Part shown: in pieces, positions 7,873 through 16,083 of the stretch
Layout of the letters: each line of letters begins with the position of its first letter
Position numbering within the stretch: position 1 is the first letter of the stretch
NCBI RefSeq assembly: GCF_023023025.1
Contig: NZ_CP095481.1
Location: 2,728,001 to 2,792,000, forward strand
Length of the DNA stretch: 64,000 nucleotides
DNA from: Amycolatopsis sp. WQ 127309
GTDB lineage: Bacteria; Actinomycetota; Actinomycetes; Mycobacteriales; Pseudonocardiaceae
Direction: 5' to 3'
Program-made: the position numbers and the translations under genes
The notes under the pieces: generated by a model
What the model saw: only the letters and a program-made list of their open reading frames with translations
Databases searched by the model: none
Told to the model about the DNA's origin: nothing

Positions 7873-9363
7873 GTGAGCGCCTTACCCGTCGCCGAACTCT
7901 CACGCGTCATCCTCATGGGAAGCGGAGAGTTCCAGGCAAGCCGGCTCCCTGACCTTCCCGCAGTGCATCACAACCTCGCTGACCTGCGAGGTGTGCTGAC
8001 AGATCAGCTCGTCGGAATCGTCAGCTGGGCCCAGTGCACGGTCGTCGATACGCCGGATTCCCCGCGTAGCTTCCTGGCCCGACTGCGCAAGGCGGCTCAG
8101 CAGGCCGAGGATCTCCTGCTGGTCTACTACGCCGGACACGGCATTCGGCACCACTACAAGGACAAGCTGTACCTCAGCACGAGGGAGACTGATCCGGACG
8201 AACTCGAGGCCACTGCTGTCTCGTTCGAGGCAGTGCGGGAAATCATCGAAGACAGTCCCGCTCAGACCCGTCTCCTCGTCTTGGACTGCTGCTACTCAGG
8301 CATGGCCATCGGGGCGATGTCTGGCAGTGGCGTGGACGCGCGGGACCTTGAGGTGAGCGGCACGACGGTGATCGCTTCGTCGCCCAGGAACTCGATTTCA
8401 CACTCGCCGGCGGATGAGCGGAACACAGCGTTCACCACAGAACTGCTTTCTCTGCTGACCCGAGGCTCACCCGTGCCCGGTCAGCAGCTCGACGTCAGCC
8501 AGCTGATTCGGTCACTGAGGGCGGCCATGGCGAAACGAGGCCTTCCTCAGCCCCAAACCCAGACCGGCAACACGAGCGGGAGTCTCTTGCTCCGGAGGGA
8601 CCCGAAGCCGGTTCTGCCGGAACCGGCGCCTCAGAAACGGCAGGTGGGCCAAGATCCGGATGCGCCGACTGCCAAGCGCTCTCCTGTTTCGCCGCCTCTC
8701 GTGCGCCACCCGGTTGTGCTGGCTGCGGATCAATACTTTGGTCCGCAGCCGCAGCCGCAGCCGCAGCCGCAGCCGCAGCCGCAGCCGCAGCCGCAGCCGT
8801 CTGCCGTGTCAACGAATCAGCCTGAGTCGCGAGAGCTAGGGAAGGCCTTTGCCAGGTGGTTGGTCGGTGCAACCGGCTCCGTGTTGTTGTGGACGGGGTT
8901 CTATGCGGGCGGCAGCATGGGAATCGCCGGGATCGTGGGTGCGTTCTTCGGTGAGGTGCCGGCAGGACGTACGTCTGCTGATTTCCCGTTCGGCCTGGCC
9001 ATGTTGGTAGTCGGCAGTGCATGCGGGTTTTTCATCCGCCGCCGAGTTCAGGCACGTAGGGAGACGAAGGTTGTCCGGCTCGAGGACGTGTTCCCATCGT
9101 GGTCCTCAGGCTTGTCGAAGGCGCGAGTGGCGTGGCTCGGTGTCATCTTGATTGTCTCCGTGATCTTCGCGGCTGCCATGGCGGCTACGTCGACGAGAGG
9201 GGCGCCTGCCACGACCCAAACCGGCATGGTGATCAGCAACCTGATGTCGAGCTGGTGGGGTGTCGTTCTCTTCGCTTCGTTCGCCGGCACGAGCGCGTAC
9301 AAGCTTTTCCGCGTCTACCGGCCAGTCAAGTCTCCAAGAGTTCCCCTCGCCGGTCTCAGCTGA
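7873..9363 (+). CDS. Membrane-anchored caspase-like protease (peptidase C14 family)
   Basis: 496 residues from GTG 7873. N-terminal caspase fold: after VILMGSGEF comes LLLVYYAGHGI with catalytic His89, then LLVLDCCYSGMA with catalytic Cys140 (Cys139 is the neighbour). A Pro-rich linker follows, including nine Pro-Gln dipeptides coded by a perfect (CCGCAG)9 repeat. The C-terminal third has about four membrane helices (near residues 330-360, 372-388, 419-437, 460-478). Family knowledge: such proteases act as effectors that cleave proteins on activation, often causing cell death or dormancy during phage infection. Here it is flanked by two EACC1-like genes and no NTPase or other sensor is linked. 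Codon use is visibly less GC-rich than its neighbours, suggesting transfer. Confidence 0.88.
   Translation: MSALPVAELSRVILMGSGEFQASRLPDLPAVHHNLADLRGVLTDQLVGIVSWAQCTVVDTPDSPRSFLARLRKAAQQAEDLLLVYYAGHGIRHHYKDKLYLSTRETDPDELEATAVSFEAVREIIEDSPAQTRLLVLDCCYSGMAIGAMSGSGVDARDLEVSGTTVIASSPRNSISHSPADERNTAFTTELLSLLTRGSPVPGQQLDVSQLIRSLRAAMAKRGLPQPQTQTGNTSGSLLLRRDPKPVLPEPAPQKRQVGQDPDAPTAKRSPVSPPLVRHPVVLAADQYFGPQPQPQPQPQPQPQPQPQPSAVSTNQPESRELGKAFARWLVGATGSVLLWTGFYAGGSMGIAGIVGAFFGEVPAGRTSADFPFGLAMLVVGSACGFFIRRRVQARRETKVVRLEDVFPSWSSGLSKARVAWLGVILIVSVIFAAAMAATSTRGAPATTQTGMVISNLMSSWWGVVLFASFAGTSAYKLFRVYRPVKSPRVPLAGLS
8743..8796 (+). repeat. (CCGCAG)9 hexanucleotide tandem repeat inside the caspase gene
   Basis: Nine perfect copies of CCGCAG in frame, coding nine Pro-Gln dipeptides in the linker between the caspase domain and the membrane helices. 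Six-base units keep the frame when copies are gained or lost, so linker length could vary between strains by slippage. Confidence 0.95.
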
Positions 9364-9365
9364 GT

Positions 9366-9427
9366 GCAATTTGCAATCTTCAATTGCCCGGCGAGACTTC
9401 CCGGCGGTCCTCGAACACGACTAAGGT
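9366..9427 (+). promoter_or_regulatory. Promoter region of the second EACC1-like gene (copy 2 of a duplicated promoter)
   Basis: GCAATTTGCAA (9366-9376), ACTTCCCG (9396-9403) and TAAGGT (9422-9427) repeat the layout seen at 7403-7465. It starts 3 bases after the caspase stop. TAAGGT fits a -10 box 37 bases before the GTG. The octamer TGAGTGCA also follows both upstream stop codons (7381 and 9361), consistent with duplication of a promoter-plus-gene unit. Confidence 0.5.
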
Positions 9428-9463
9428 TCGGGTCCTCTCCGGTTCTGGGTGAAGGGAGACCGG

Positions 9464-9778
9464 GTGACGGCTGGGATCGTAGCGATCACCGTCCCGAACT
9501 CCGATGGTGAGCTCCGGGACCTCGCGGCGTGGTTGCGCGGCGAGGACGAGCTCCGCGGCCGGGTCCAGCTCTTCGACACCGTCCTCGTCGGCGTGACGAG
9601 CAACTCCGCCGGCGTCTTCTGCCGCTCGCTGTTCGGGTGGCTGCGCCGCTGCCAGTCCGGCGTCTCCCTGAAGGTCAAACGCTCGGGGGCCGCCGAAGAG
9701 CTGGACATCGACTGCGGCGCCGGCAGCGACGCCGAGCAGGTTCTCGGCGCCGTCCAAGGGTTTCTCGACAAAGCCTGA
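9464..9778 (+). CDS. Second EACC1-like small protein
   Basis: 104 residues from GTG 9464 (GAAGGGAGA upstream). Clear paralogue of 7507-7866: ELRDLAAWLRGEDELRGRVQ against ELRQLGSWLRAEEGLRGRVQ, and FCRSLFGWLRRC against FCNGLFSWLKHR. It is 15 residues shorter, lacking most of the Gly/Pro-rich link. GC-rich codon use, unlike the caspase gene, so the copy may be older or better adapted. A strong terminator follows at once. Role inferred only from its pairing with the caspase: perhaps an alternative partner, or a silencing subunit. Confidence 0.7.
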   Translation: MTAGIVAITVPNSDGELRDLAAWLRGEDELRGRVQLFDTVLVGVTSNSAGVFCRSLFGWLRRCQSGVSLKVKRSGAAEELDIDCGAGSDAEQVLGAVQGFLDKA

Positions 9779-9785
9779 AACGAAG

Positions 9786-9817
9786 AAGGCCCGCACGGTG
9801 TGAACCGTGCGGGCCTT
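9786..9817. terminator. Bidirectional hairpin terminator between the caspase cassette and pknB
   Basis: Perfect 14-base-pair stem AAGGCCCGCACGGT / ACCGTGCGGGCCTT with a 4-base loop. It is flanked by A and T residues on either side, so it can end transcripts from both directions. It lies 8 bases after the second EACC1-like stop and 14 bases before the pknB stop. Confidence 0.9.
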
Positions 9818-9830
9818 TCTCGTGGATCCG

Positions 9831-11801
9831 TCAGCCGCCGGGGGTGCCCGGTGTGGTCGTCGGGAACGGGAAGCCGCCGTTGCCCTCCGACACGCCCACG
9901 GTGATCGCCTGGTCCTTGTCGATCTGGGTGCCCGGCGTCACGTTCTGCTTGGTGATCGTGCCTTCCGGTTCCTTGCTCGTCTTGTCGGACTGCTGCCGGA
10001 GGTTTCCGGTCCAGCCCATGCTCTGCAGCTTCGACTGCGCCTCGTCGGTCGTCATGCCGCTCAGGTTCGGCATCTCGATCTTGTCGGTCTGCTCCGGACC
10101 CGTCGACACCGTGAGGGTGATCGTGGTGCCCGCGATCACCGAACCGCCGTTCGGGTTCTGGGTGATGACGCTGTCCTTCGGGACGCTGTCCGAAGCCTGG
10201 TCGACGCGCTTCGTCTTGAAGCCCTGGCCCCGCAGCGCCGAGTCGGCCTGCGAGTACGGCTTGCCCGTGAAGTCCTGGACCTGCTTCAGTTCCTTGGACT
10301 TCGCGATCGTGATCTTCACAGCGGTGCCCTCGTCGACCTCGGAATCCGCGGTCGGAGTCTGCTGCTGCACCAAGCCGGCCTGGTTCGGGTCGTCGACCTC
10401 GACCTCCGCGACGTTCGTGTCCAGCGTCAGCTTCGCGTCGGTCAGCGCCTGCTGTGCCGCGTCACGCGTCTTGCCCTTGAGGTCCGGTACGCGGGCCTTG
10501 CCCGGCGCGACCCCCACGTACAGCGTGATCTTCGCGTCGGTGCTCACCGGCGTCCCGGACGCGGGGTCGATCTTGATGACCCGGTTGACGTCACCCTGCT
10601 CGCACTGCGGGCTGCCGTCGGTCGGCTGCACCCCGCAGGTGACGTTCTTGGTCCCGATCGAGTTGAACCCGGCGCCCGTCAGGGTTTCCCGCGCCTGCGG
10701 GACCGTCTGGTGCACCACGTCGGGGATCGCGACCGTGCCCGGCGTGCTCTTGAACGAGCCCGACAGCCACATGATCAGCAGCACCGCGCCCAGCACGAAC
10801 ACCGCCGCCAGCACCGCCAGGATCGTGCGCCGCCGGCGCTTGGCCTTCGGGTCCTCGTCGTCCGGCTCGGCGTACTCCTCGTAGCGCTGCGGCTGCCGCC
10901 GGTCGTTGTTCATCACCTGCGTGCGCTCGTCTTCGGACATCACCATCGGCGCGGCCGGGCGCTGTCCCGAAAGCGTGCGCACCAGGTCCGAGCGCATCTC
11001 CGCGGCCGACTGGTAGCGGTTCGCCGGGCCCTTCGCCAGCGCCTTCAGCACGACGGCGTCCAGCTCGGGCGCGACCGCCGGGTTGACCGACGACGGCGGG
11101 TTCGGGTCCTCGCGGACGTGCTGGTAGGCCACCGCGACCGGGGAGTCGCCGGTGAACGGCGGCTCGCCGGTGATCAGTTCGTACAGCACGCAACCGGCGG
11201 CGTAGACGTCGGACCGGGCGTCGACGGACTCACCGCGGGCCTGCTCCGGCGACAGGTACTGCGCCGTGCCGATCACCGCGGCGGTCTGGGTCATCGCGGA
11301 CTGGCCGTCGTGCATCGCGCGCGCGATGCCGAAGTCCATCACCTTGACGGCGCCGTTCTTCGTGATCATCACGTTGGCCGGCTTGACGTCGCGGTGGACG
11401 ATGCCGTGGCGGTGCGAGAAGTCGAGCGCCGCGCAGACGTCGGCCATGACCTCCATCGCCCGCTTCTGGGACATCGGGCCCTCGGTCTTGACGATGTCGC
11501 GCAGCGTCCGGCCTTCGACGAACTCCATGACGATGTACGGCAGCTGACCGAACTCGGTGTTCGCTTCGCCGGTGTCGTAGACCGCGACGATCGCCGGGTG
11601 GTTGAGCGCGGCGGAGTTCTGCGCTTCCCGGCGGAAGCGCTCCTGGAACTGCGGGTCCCTGGCGAGGTCGGCACGGAGGATCTTGATCGCGACTTCCCGG
11701 CCGAGACGCACGTCCTGGCCGTGATGGACCTCGGACATGCCTCCGTAGCCGAGCGTTTCGCCCAGCTCGTACCGGTTGGAGAGCAGTCTGGGTGTGCTCA
11801 T
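9831..11801 (-). CDS. pknB: Ser/Thr protein kinase PknB with extracellular PASTA domains
   Basis: 656 residues from ATG 11801, which overlaps the pknA stop (ATGA). Kinase domain residues 11-275: GYGGMSEV loop, Lys40 in VAIKIL, catalytic Asp138 in HRDVKPAN, Asp156 in MDFG, activation-loop Thr171 and Thr173 in TQTAAVIGT, the positions phosphorylated in mycobacterial PknB. Acidic juxtamembrane linker, one membrane helix (325-346), then four PASTA repeats that in the family bind muropeptides/lipid II, and a Pro/Thr-rich tail. It controls cell-wall synthesis and division by phosphorylating FHA proteins and others; PstP reverses it. Confidence 0.97.
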   Translation of the reverse strand: MSTPRLLSNRYELGETLGYGGMSEVHHGQDVRLGREVAIKILRADLARDPQFQERFRREAQNSAALNHPAIVAVYDTGEANTEFGQLPYIVMEFVEGRTLRDIVKTEGPMSQKRAMEVMADVCAALDFSHRHGIVHRDVKPANVMITKNGAVKVMDFGIARAMHDGQSAMTQTAAVIGTAQYLSPEQARGESVDARSDVYAAGCVLYELITGEPPFTGDSPVAVAYQHVREDPNPPSSVNPAVAPELDAVVLKALAKGPANRYQSAAEMRSDLVRTLSGQRPAAPMVMSEDERTQVMNNDRRQPQRYEEYAEPDDEDPKAKRRRRTILAVLAAVFVLGAVLLIMWLSGSFKSTPGTVAIPDVVHQTVPQARETLTGAGFNSIGTKNVTCGVQPTDGSPQCEQGDVNRVIKIDPASGTPVSTDAKITLYVGVAPGKARVPDLKGKTRDAAQQALTDAKLTLDTNVAEVEVDDPNQAGLVQQQTPTADSEVDEGTAVKITIAKSKELKQVQDFTGKPYSQADSALRGQGFKTKRVDQASDSVPKDSVITQNPNGGSVIAGTTITLTVSTGPEQTDKIEMPNLSGMTTDEAQSKLQSMGWTGNLRQQSDKTSKEPEGTITKQNVTPGTQIDKDQAITVGVSEGNGGFPFPTTTPGTPGG

Positions 11802-13129
11802 CTCTGGGTGCCGTTCCATTCCGTCCAAGGTGTGTTCATGATGCCTTGCTGGCCATCGTCGGTCGTGCCGGGAGTGTCCGCCGGGTAGGCGCTCGAAGAC
11901 GCGGGCGGATCCTCCGCGGGCGGCTGTCTGCCCGGGACCACCTGGCTCGTCGTCTGGCCACCGTGCGGCGGCGAGCCGGAACCGCCGATCATCTTCGCGA
12001 TCAGCACGATGCCCGCCACCAGGACGACGAGCAGGATCGCGGCCAGCAGCGCCCACCAGCCCCACTGGGACTTCTTGCGGGCGGCCGGCACCATCAGCGG
12101 ACGCATCGCGGGCCGGGACGGCGGGCCGATGACCGGCATCGGGTTCATCGCGGGCGACGGCGGCCCGATCGGCATGTGCGGCTGCTGCTGCGGAATCTGC
12201 TGCGAGATCGGCTGTTGCGGCTGAACCGGCTGCTGCTGGACCGGTTGCTGACCGGTCGAGTAGGACGCGTTGACCAGCCCGGACGGCGCCGGCAGCGGCA
12301 TCCCGGCGCGCACCGCGGCGACGGCGGCCGCGAACTCGCCGCCGCTGCTGTAGCGCTGCCGCGGGTCCTTCACCAGCGTCGCCTCGATCACCGCGCGCGC
12401 GGCGGGCGGGACGTCCGGCGGCAGCGGCGGCGCGATGTCGCGGATGTGCATCATCGCGACCGTCACGGCGTTCTCGGACAGGAACGGCCGGTGCCCGGCG
12501 AGGCACTCGTAACCGCACACCGCCAGCGAGTAGACGTCGGACGCCGGTTCCGCCGGGTGCCCGAGCGCCTGCTCCGGCGCGATGTAGTGCGCCGTGCCCA
12601 TGACCATGCCGGACCGGGTGACCGGCGCCGCGTCGGCCGCCTTCGCCACGCCGAAGTCGGTGATCTTCACCTGACCCGCCGGCGTCACCAGGATGTTGCC
12701 CGGCTTGACGTCGCGGTGGACCAGGCCCCGCTCGTGCGCGGCCTGCAGCGCGTTGCCCGCCTGCTCCAGCATGTCGAGCGTGAACTCCGCCGACAGCCGG
12801 CCGTGCTTGGCGAGCAACCCGGCCAGCGGGTCGCCGTCGACGAGCTCCATCACCAGGTACGCGATCGACAGGTCGCCGTCGAAGAGGGTCTCGCCGTAGT
12901 CGTGCACCGCGGCGATGCCGGGGTGGTTCAAGGACGCCGTCATCCGCGCCTCGGTGCGGAAGCGGTGGAGGAACTCGGCGTCGCCGGAGAGCTCGGCCTT
13001 GAGGATCTTGACGGCCACGGTCCGGTCCAGCCGGGTGTCGCTGGCCTGCCAGACCTCGCCCATCCCGCCGACGGCGATCCGGCTCGTCAGCTTGTAGCGC
13101 TCGGCCAGTAGCTGACCGGAGGACAGCAT
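11798..13129 (-). CDS. pknA: Ser/Thr protein kinase PknA
   Basis: 443 residues. Kinase motifs: VGGMGEVW, Lys41 in VAVKIL, Asp140 in HRDVKPGN, Asp158 in [14 protein letters not shown] activation end. A Pro/Gln-rich juxtamembrane segment (about 290-350) precedes a single membrane helix (about 357-380) and a short external tail with no PASTA domain, as in mycobacterial PknA. It works with PknB in shape and division control. The start is 3 bases after the pbpA stop; the stop overlaps pknB. Part of the fhaA-to-pknB operon. Confidence 0.96.
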   Translation of the reverse strand: MLSSGQLLAERYKLTSRIAVGGMGEVWQASDTRLDRTVAVKILKAELSGDAEFLHRFRTEARMTASLNHPGIAAVHDYGETLFDGDLSIAYLVMELVDGDPLAGLLAKHGRLSAEFTLDMLEQAGNALQAAHERGLVHRDVKPGNILVTPAGQVKITDFGVAKAADAAPVTRSGMVMGTAHYIAPEQALGHPAEPASDVYSLAVCGYECLAGHRPFLSENAVTVAMMHIRDIAPPLPPDVPPAARAVIEATLVKDPRQRYSSGGEFAAAVAAVRAGMPLPAPSGLVNASYSTGQQPVQQQPVQPQQPISQQIPQQQPHMPIGPPSPAMNPMPVIGPPSRPAMRPLMVPAARKKSQWGWWALLAAILLVVLVAGIVLIAKMIGGSGSPPHGGQTTSQVVPGRQPPAEDPPASSSAYPADTPGTTDDGQQGIMNTPWTEWNGTQR

Positions 13130-13132
13130 GCG

Positions 13133-14602
13133 CTATCCACCCCCGAGTTTGGCGTTGATCGCCGCGCGGCCGATTTCCGCGGCGACCGAGCCGCCGGTGG
13201 CCGCGAGCCCGCGGTTACCGCCGTCCTCGACGATCACGGCAACCGCGATCTTCGGGTCGTTCGCCGGGGCGAACGCGGTGTACCAGGCGTGCGGGGCGGT
13301 GTTCTTGGAGTCCGTGCCGTGCTCGGCGGTGCCGGTCTTCGACGCGATCTGGATGTCCGGGCGCTTGCCGCCGCCCTTGGTGAAGCCCTCGGAAGCGATC
13401 ATCATGTCCTTGAGGATCGCGGCATTCGACGACGACAGCGCCGGTGTGCCGGTGAGCTCGGTGGGGCTGTAGTCCTCGATGGTGGACAGGTCCGGTGCCA
13501 GCACCGACTGCACCAGCTGCGGTTTCATCGCCATCCCGTTGTTGGCCACGGTCGCGGCGAGCAGGCAGTCCTGCAGCGGGGTGAGCCGCACGTCGCGCTG
13601 GCCGATGCCACTCTGGTACAGCGCGCCCTGGGAGTCCAGTGGCCCGACCGTGGACGGCGCCACCTTCATCGGCACGGTCAGGTCCGTCTGGCCGATGCCG
13701 TAGTTCGCCGCGGTCTCCTTCATCTTGTCCGCGCCGAGCTGACCGGCGAACTCCGCGAACGGCACGTTGCAGGAGTGCGCGAGCGCGTCCTTGAACGTGG
13801 CGCCGGGGCAGGCCTCGCCGGCGTAGTTCTCCAGCGTGATGCTCGTGCCGGGCAGCTTCGTGTTCGGCGCCGGGTTGACCGGGGTGTCCGGGCCCTTGCC
13901 GTCTTCGAGCGCGGCGGCGGCGGTGACCAGCTTGAACGTCGAGCCCGGCGGGTAGGTCTCCGAGATCGCCCGGTTCAGCATGGGGTTCTTGTCGTTCTTG
14001 ATGTTCGCGTTCCAGGCGTCGATCTGCGTCTTCGACGTGTGGGACGCGAGCTGGTTCGGGTCGTACGACGGCGTCGAGACCATCGCCAGGATCCGGCCGG
14101 TGCTGGGCTCCAGCGCGACGACGGCGCCGGTGTAGTTCCGCTGCGTCATCAGGTCGTACGCGGCCTTCTGCACGGCCGGGTCGATGGTCAGCCGGACGTT
14201 GCCGCCACTCGGGTCGCGGCCGGTGACCATGTCCGACAGCCGCCGGACGAACAGCCGCGGGTCCGAGCCGTTCAGCACGTCGTCCTCGGCGCGCTCGAGG
14301 CCGCCGGAGCCGTAGTTGATCGAGTAGTAGCCGGTGACCGGCGCGTACATCGGGCCGTCGACGTAGGACCGGATGTACTTGTACTTGTCGTTCGACGGGT
14401 CGACCTTCGCCAGCACCTCGCCGTTCGCCTGCGACACGATCTGGCCGCGCCGGCGCGCGAACTCGTCGTAGAGCACGCGGGCGTTGCGGGAGTCGGTGCG
14501 GTAGTCGTCGGCCTTCACCACCTGGATGTAGGTGGCGTTGGCCAGCAGCAGGACGACCATCACGAGCATCGCCATGCCGACCTTGCGGAGCGGGGTGTTC
14601 AT
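13133..14602 (-). CDS. pbpA: Class B penicillin-binding protein PbpA (transpeptidase)
   Basis: 489 residues, as in mycobacterial PbpA (about 490). N-terminal membrane anchor (residues 9-24), then the dimerisation region and the transpeptidase domain with Ser221-x-x-Lys224 (STFK), SCN at 277-279, and KTG at 422-424. It cross-links peptidoglycan outside the membrane, partnered with the SEDS glycosyltransferase encoded directly upstream (overlap ATGA). Known family behaviour: septal PBP regulated by PknA/PknB. Confidence 0.96.
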   Translation of the reverse strand: MNTPLRKVGMAMLVMVVLLLANATYIQVVKADDYRTDSRNARVLYDEFARRRGQIVSQANGEVLAKVDPSNDKYKYIRSYVDGPMYAPVTGYYSINYGSGGLERAEDDVLNGSDPRLFVRRLSDMVTGRDPSGGNVRLTIDPAVQKAAYDLMTQRNYTGAVVALEPSTGRILAMVSTPSYDPNQLASHTSKTQIDAWNANIKNDKNPMLNRAISETYPPGSTFKLVTAAAALEDGKGPDTPVNPAPNTKLPGTSITLENYAGEACPGATFKDALAHSCNVPFAEFAGQLGADKMKETAANYGIGQTDLTVPMKVAPSTVGPLDSQGALYQSGIGQRDVRLTPLQDCLLAATVANNGMAMKPQLVQSVLAPDLSTIEDYSPTELTGTPALSSSNAAILKDMMIASEGFTKGGGKRPDIQIASKTGTAEHGTDSKNTAPHAWYTAFAPANDPKIAVAVIVEDGGNRGLAATGGSVAAEIGRAAINAKLGGG

Positions 14603-16083
14603 GCCTGGGCGCCCCCGTTCGCCGGCGGGCGCTGCACGAGCACCGTGTGCGCTTCGGCGATCGGCGCCTGCGGTTGCTGCGGCTTCGGCCGGGCGCCGGG
14701 CCTGCGGGCGGCGTCGGAGATCCGCAGCAGCAGCGCGACCAGGATGTAGTTCGCGAGCAGCGACGAACCACCCTTGGAGAGGAAGGGGGCGGTGATACCG
14801 GTCTCCGGGATGAGTTTCGTGACGCCGCCGACGACGACGAAGATCTGCATGACCATGGTGAACGCCAGCCCGCCGCCGAGCAGCTTGCCGAACGTGTCGC
14901 GCACGGCGAGCGCGCTCCGCATGCCGCGCATCGCCACCAGCAGGTACAGCATCAGGACTGCGGCGAGCCCGATGAAGCCGAGCTCTTCGCCGATCGACGC
15001 GGTGATGAAGTCGGTGGCGGCCTCGGGCACCATGTCCGGCCGGCCCGCGCCGAGGCCGGTGCCGCCGACGCCGCCGGTGCCGAGCCCGAACAGGCCCTGC
15101 GCCAGCTGGTAACCGCCGCCGGCGTCGTCGTAGGTGGCCAGCGGGTCCAGCCAGTTGGCCACGCGCTGCTGCACGTGCCCGAAGAGGTTGTAGGCGATCA
15201 CGCAGCCGACGACGAAGAAGCTCAGCCCGAGCACGACCCAGATGGCCCGCTCGGTCGCCACGTAGAGCATCACCAGGATGACGCTGAAGAACAGCAGCGA
15301 CGTGCCGAGGTCCTTCTCGAACACCAGGACGCCGATGCAGACGACGGCGGAGATCAGGATCGGGCCCAGGTCACGGGCTCGCGGCAGCTCGACGCCGAGG
15401 AACTTCTTGCCCGCCACCATGAACAGGTCGCGCTTCGACACCAGGAACGAGGCGAAGAAGATCATCAGCAGGATCTTCGCGAACTCGCCCGGCTGGATCG
15501 AGAAGCCCGGCAGCTTCAGCCACACCTTGGCGCCGTTGACCTCGGACAGGCTCGACGGCAGCAGTGCGGGCAGCGCGAGCGCGACGATGCCGATCAAGCC
15601 GGCGGTGTAGCCGTAGCGGGTCAGCGTGCGGTGGTCGTTGACGACCACCAGCACCACGATGAACAACGCCAGCGAGACGACCGTGAACAGCACCTGCTTG
15701 GTGACGTCCGGCGAGAAGTCCTTGCCGTTCTGCAGCGCCTTCTCGGCCTGGGCCAGGTCGATCCGGTGGATCATCACCAGGCCGATGCCGTTGAGCAGCG
15801 CGACGCAGGGGAGCAGCACCGGGTCCGCGTAGGGCGCCCACTTGCGCACCGCGAGGTGCGCCCCGGTCAGCACGCCGAGGTAGGCGAGCCCGAGCCAGAG
15901 GATCGACGCGGTGAGTTCCTGCTCCTGGTTCGCCTCCACCAGGACCAGCGCGATGGTCACGATGAAGGCCGCGAACCCCAGCAGCACCAGTTCGGTGTTG
16001 CGCCGGGTCGGCACGTCGCGCGGCGGGTTCGTCTGGAACTGCGCCGCCAGCGGCTCGGCGGTGTTCGCGGCAGGCTGGCTCAT
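14599..16083 (-). CDS. rodA: SEDS-family peptidoglycan glycosyltransferase RodA/FtsW
   Basis: 494 residues with about ten to twelve hydrophobic helices. SEDS features: WLKLPGFSIQPGEFAKI, FEKDLGTSLLFF, and near the C-terminus FIGLAAVLMLYLL and IPETGITAPFLSKGGSS. SEDS proteins polymerise lipid II with a cognate class B PBP, here PbpA next door. Cytosolic N-terminus of about 35 residues. The ATG overlaps the pstP stop by one base (TGATG). Confidence 0.95.
   Translation of the reverse strand: MSQPAANTAEPLAAQFQTNPPRDVPTRRNTELVLLGFAAFIVTIALVLVEANQEQELTASILWLGLAYLGVLTGAHLAVRKWAPYADPVLLPCVALLNGIGLVMIHRIDLAQAEKALQNGKDFSPDVTKQVLFTVVSLALFIVVLVVVNDHRTLTRYGYTAGLIGIVALALPALLPSSLSEVNGAKVWLKLPGFSIQPGEFAKILLMIFFASFLVSKRDLFMVAGKKFLGVELPRARDLGPILISAVVCIGVLVFEKDLGTSLLFFSVILVMLYVATERAIWVVLGLSFFVVGCVIAYNLFGHVQQRVANWLDPLATYDDAGGGYQLAQGLFGLGTGGVGGTGLGAGRPDMVPEAATDFITASIGEELGFIGLAAVLMLYLLVAMRGMRSALAVRDTFGKLLGGGLAFTMVMQIFVVVGGVTKLIPETGITAPFLSKGGSSLLANYILVALLLRISDAARRPGARPKPQQPQAPIAEAHTVLVQRPPANGGAQA

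Noticed and set aside
9807..11888. 693-codon plus-strand frame opposite pknB
   Set aside because: Arg/Leu/Asp-rich shadow of pknB with no start signals or recognisable domain.
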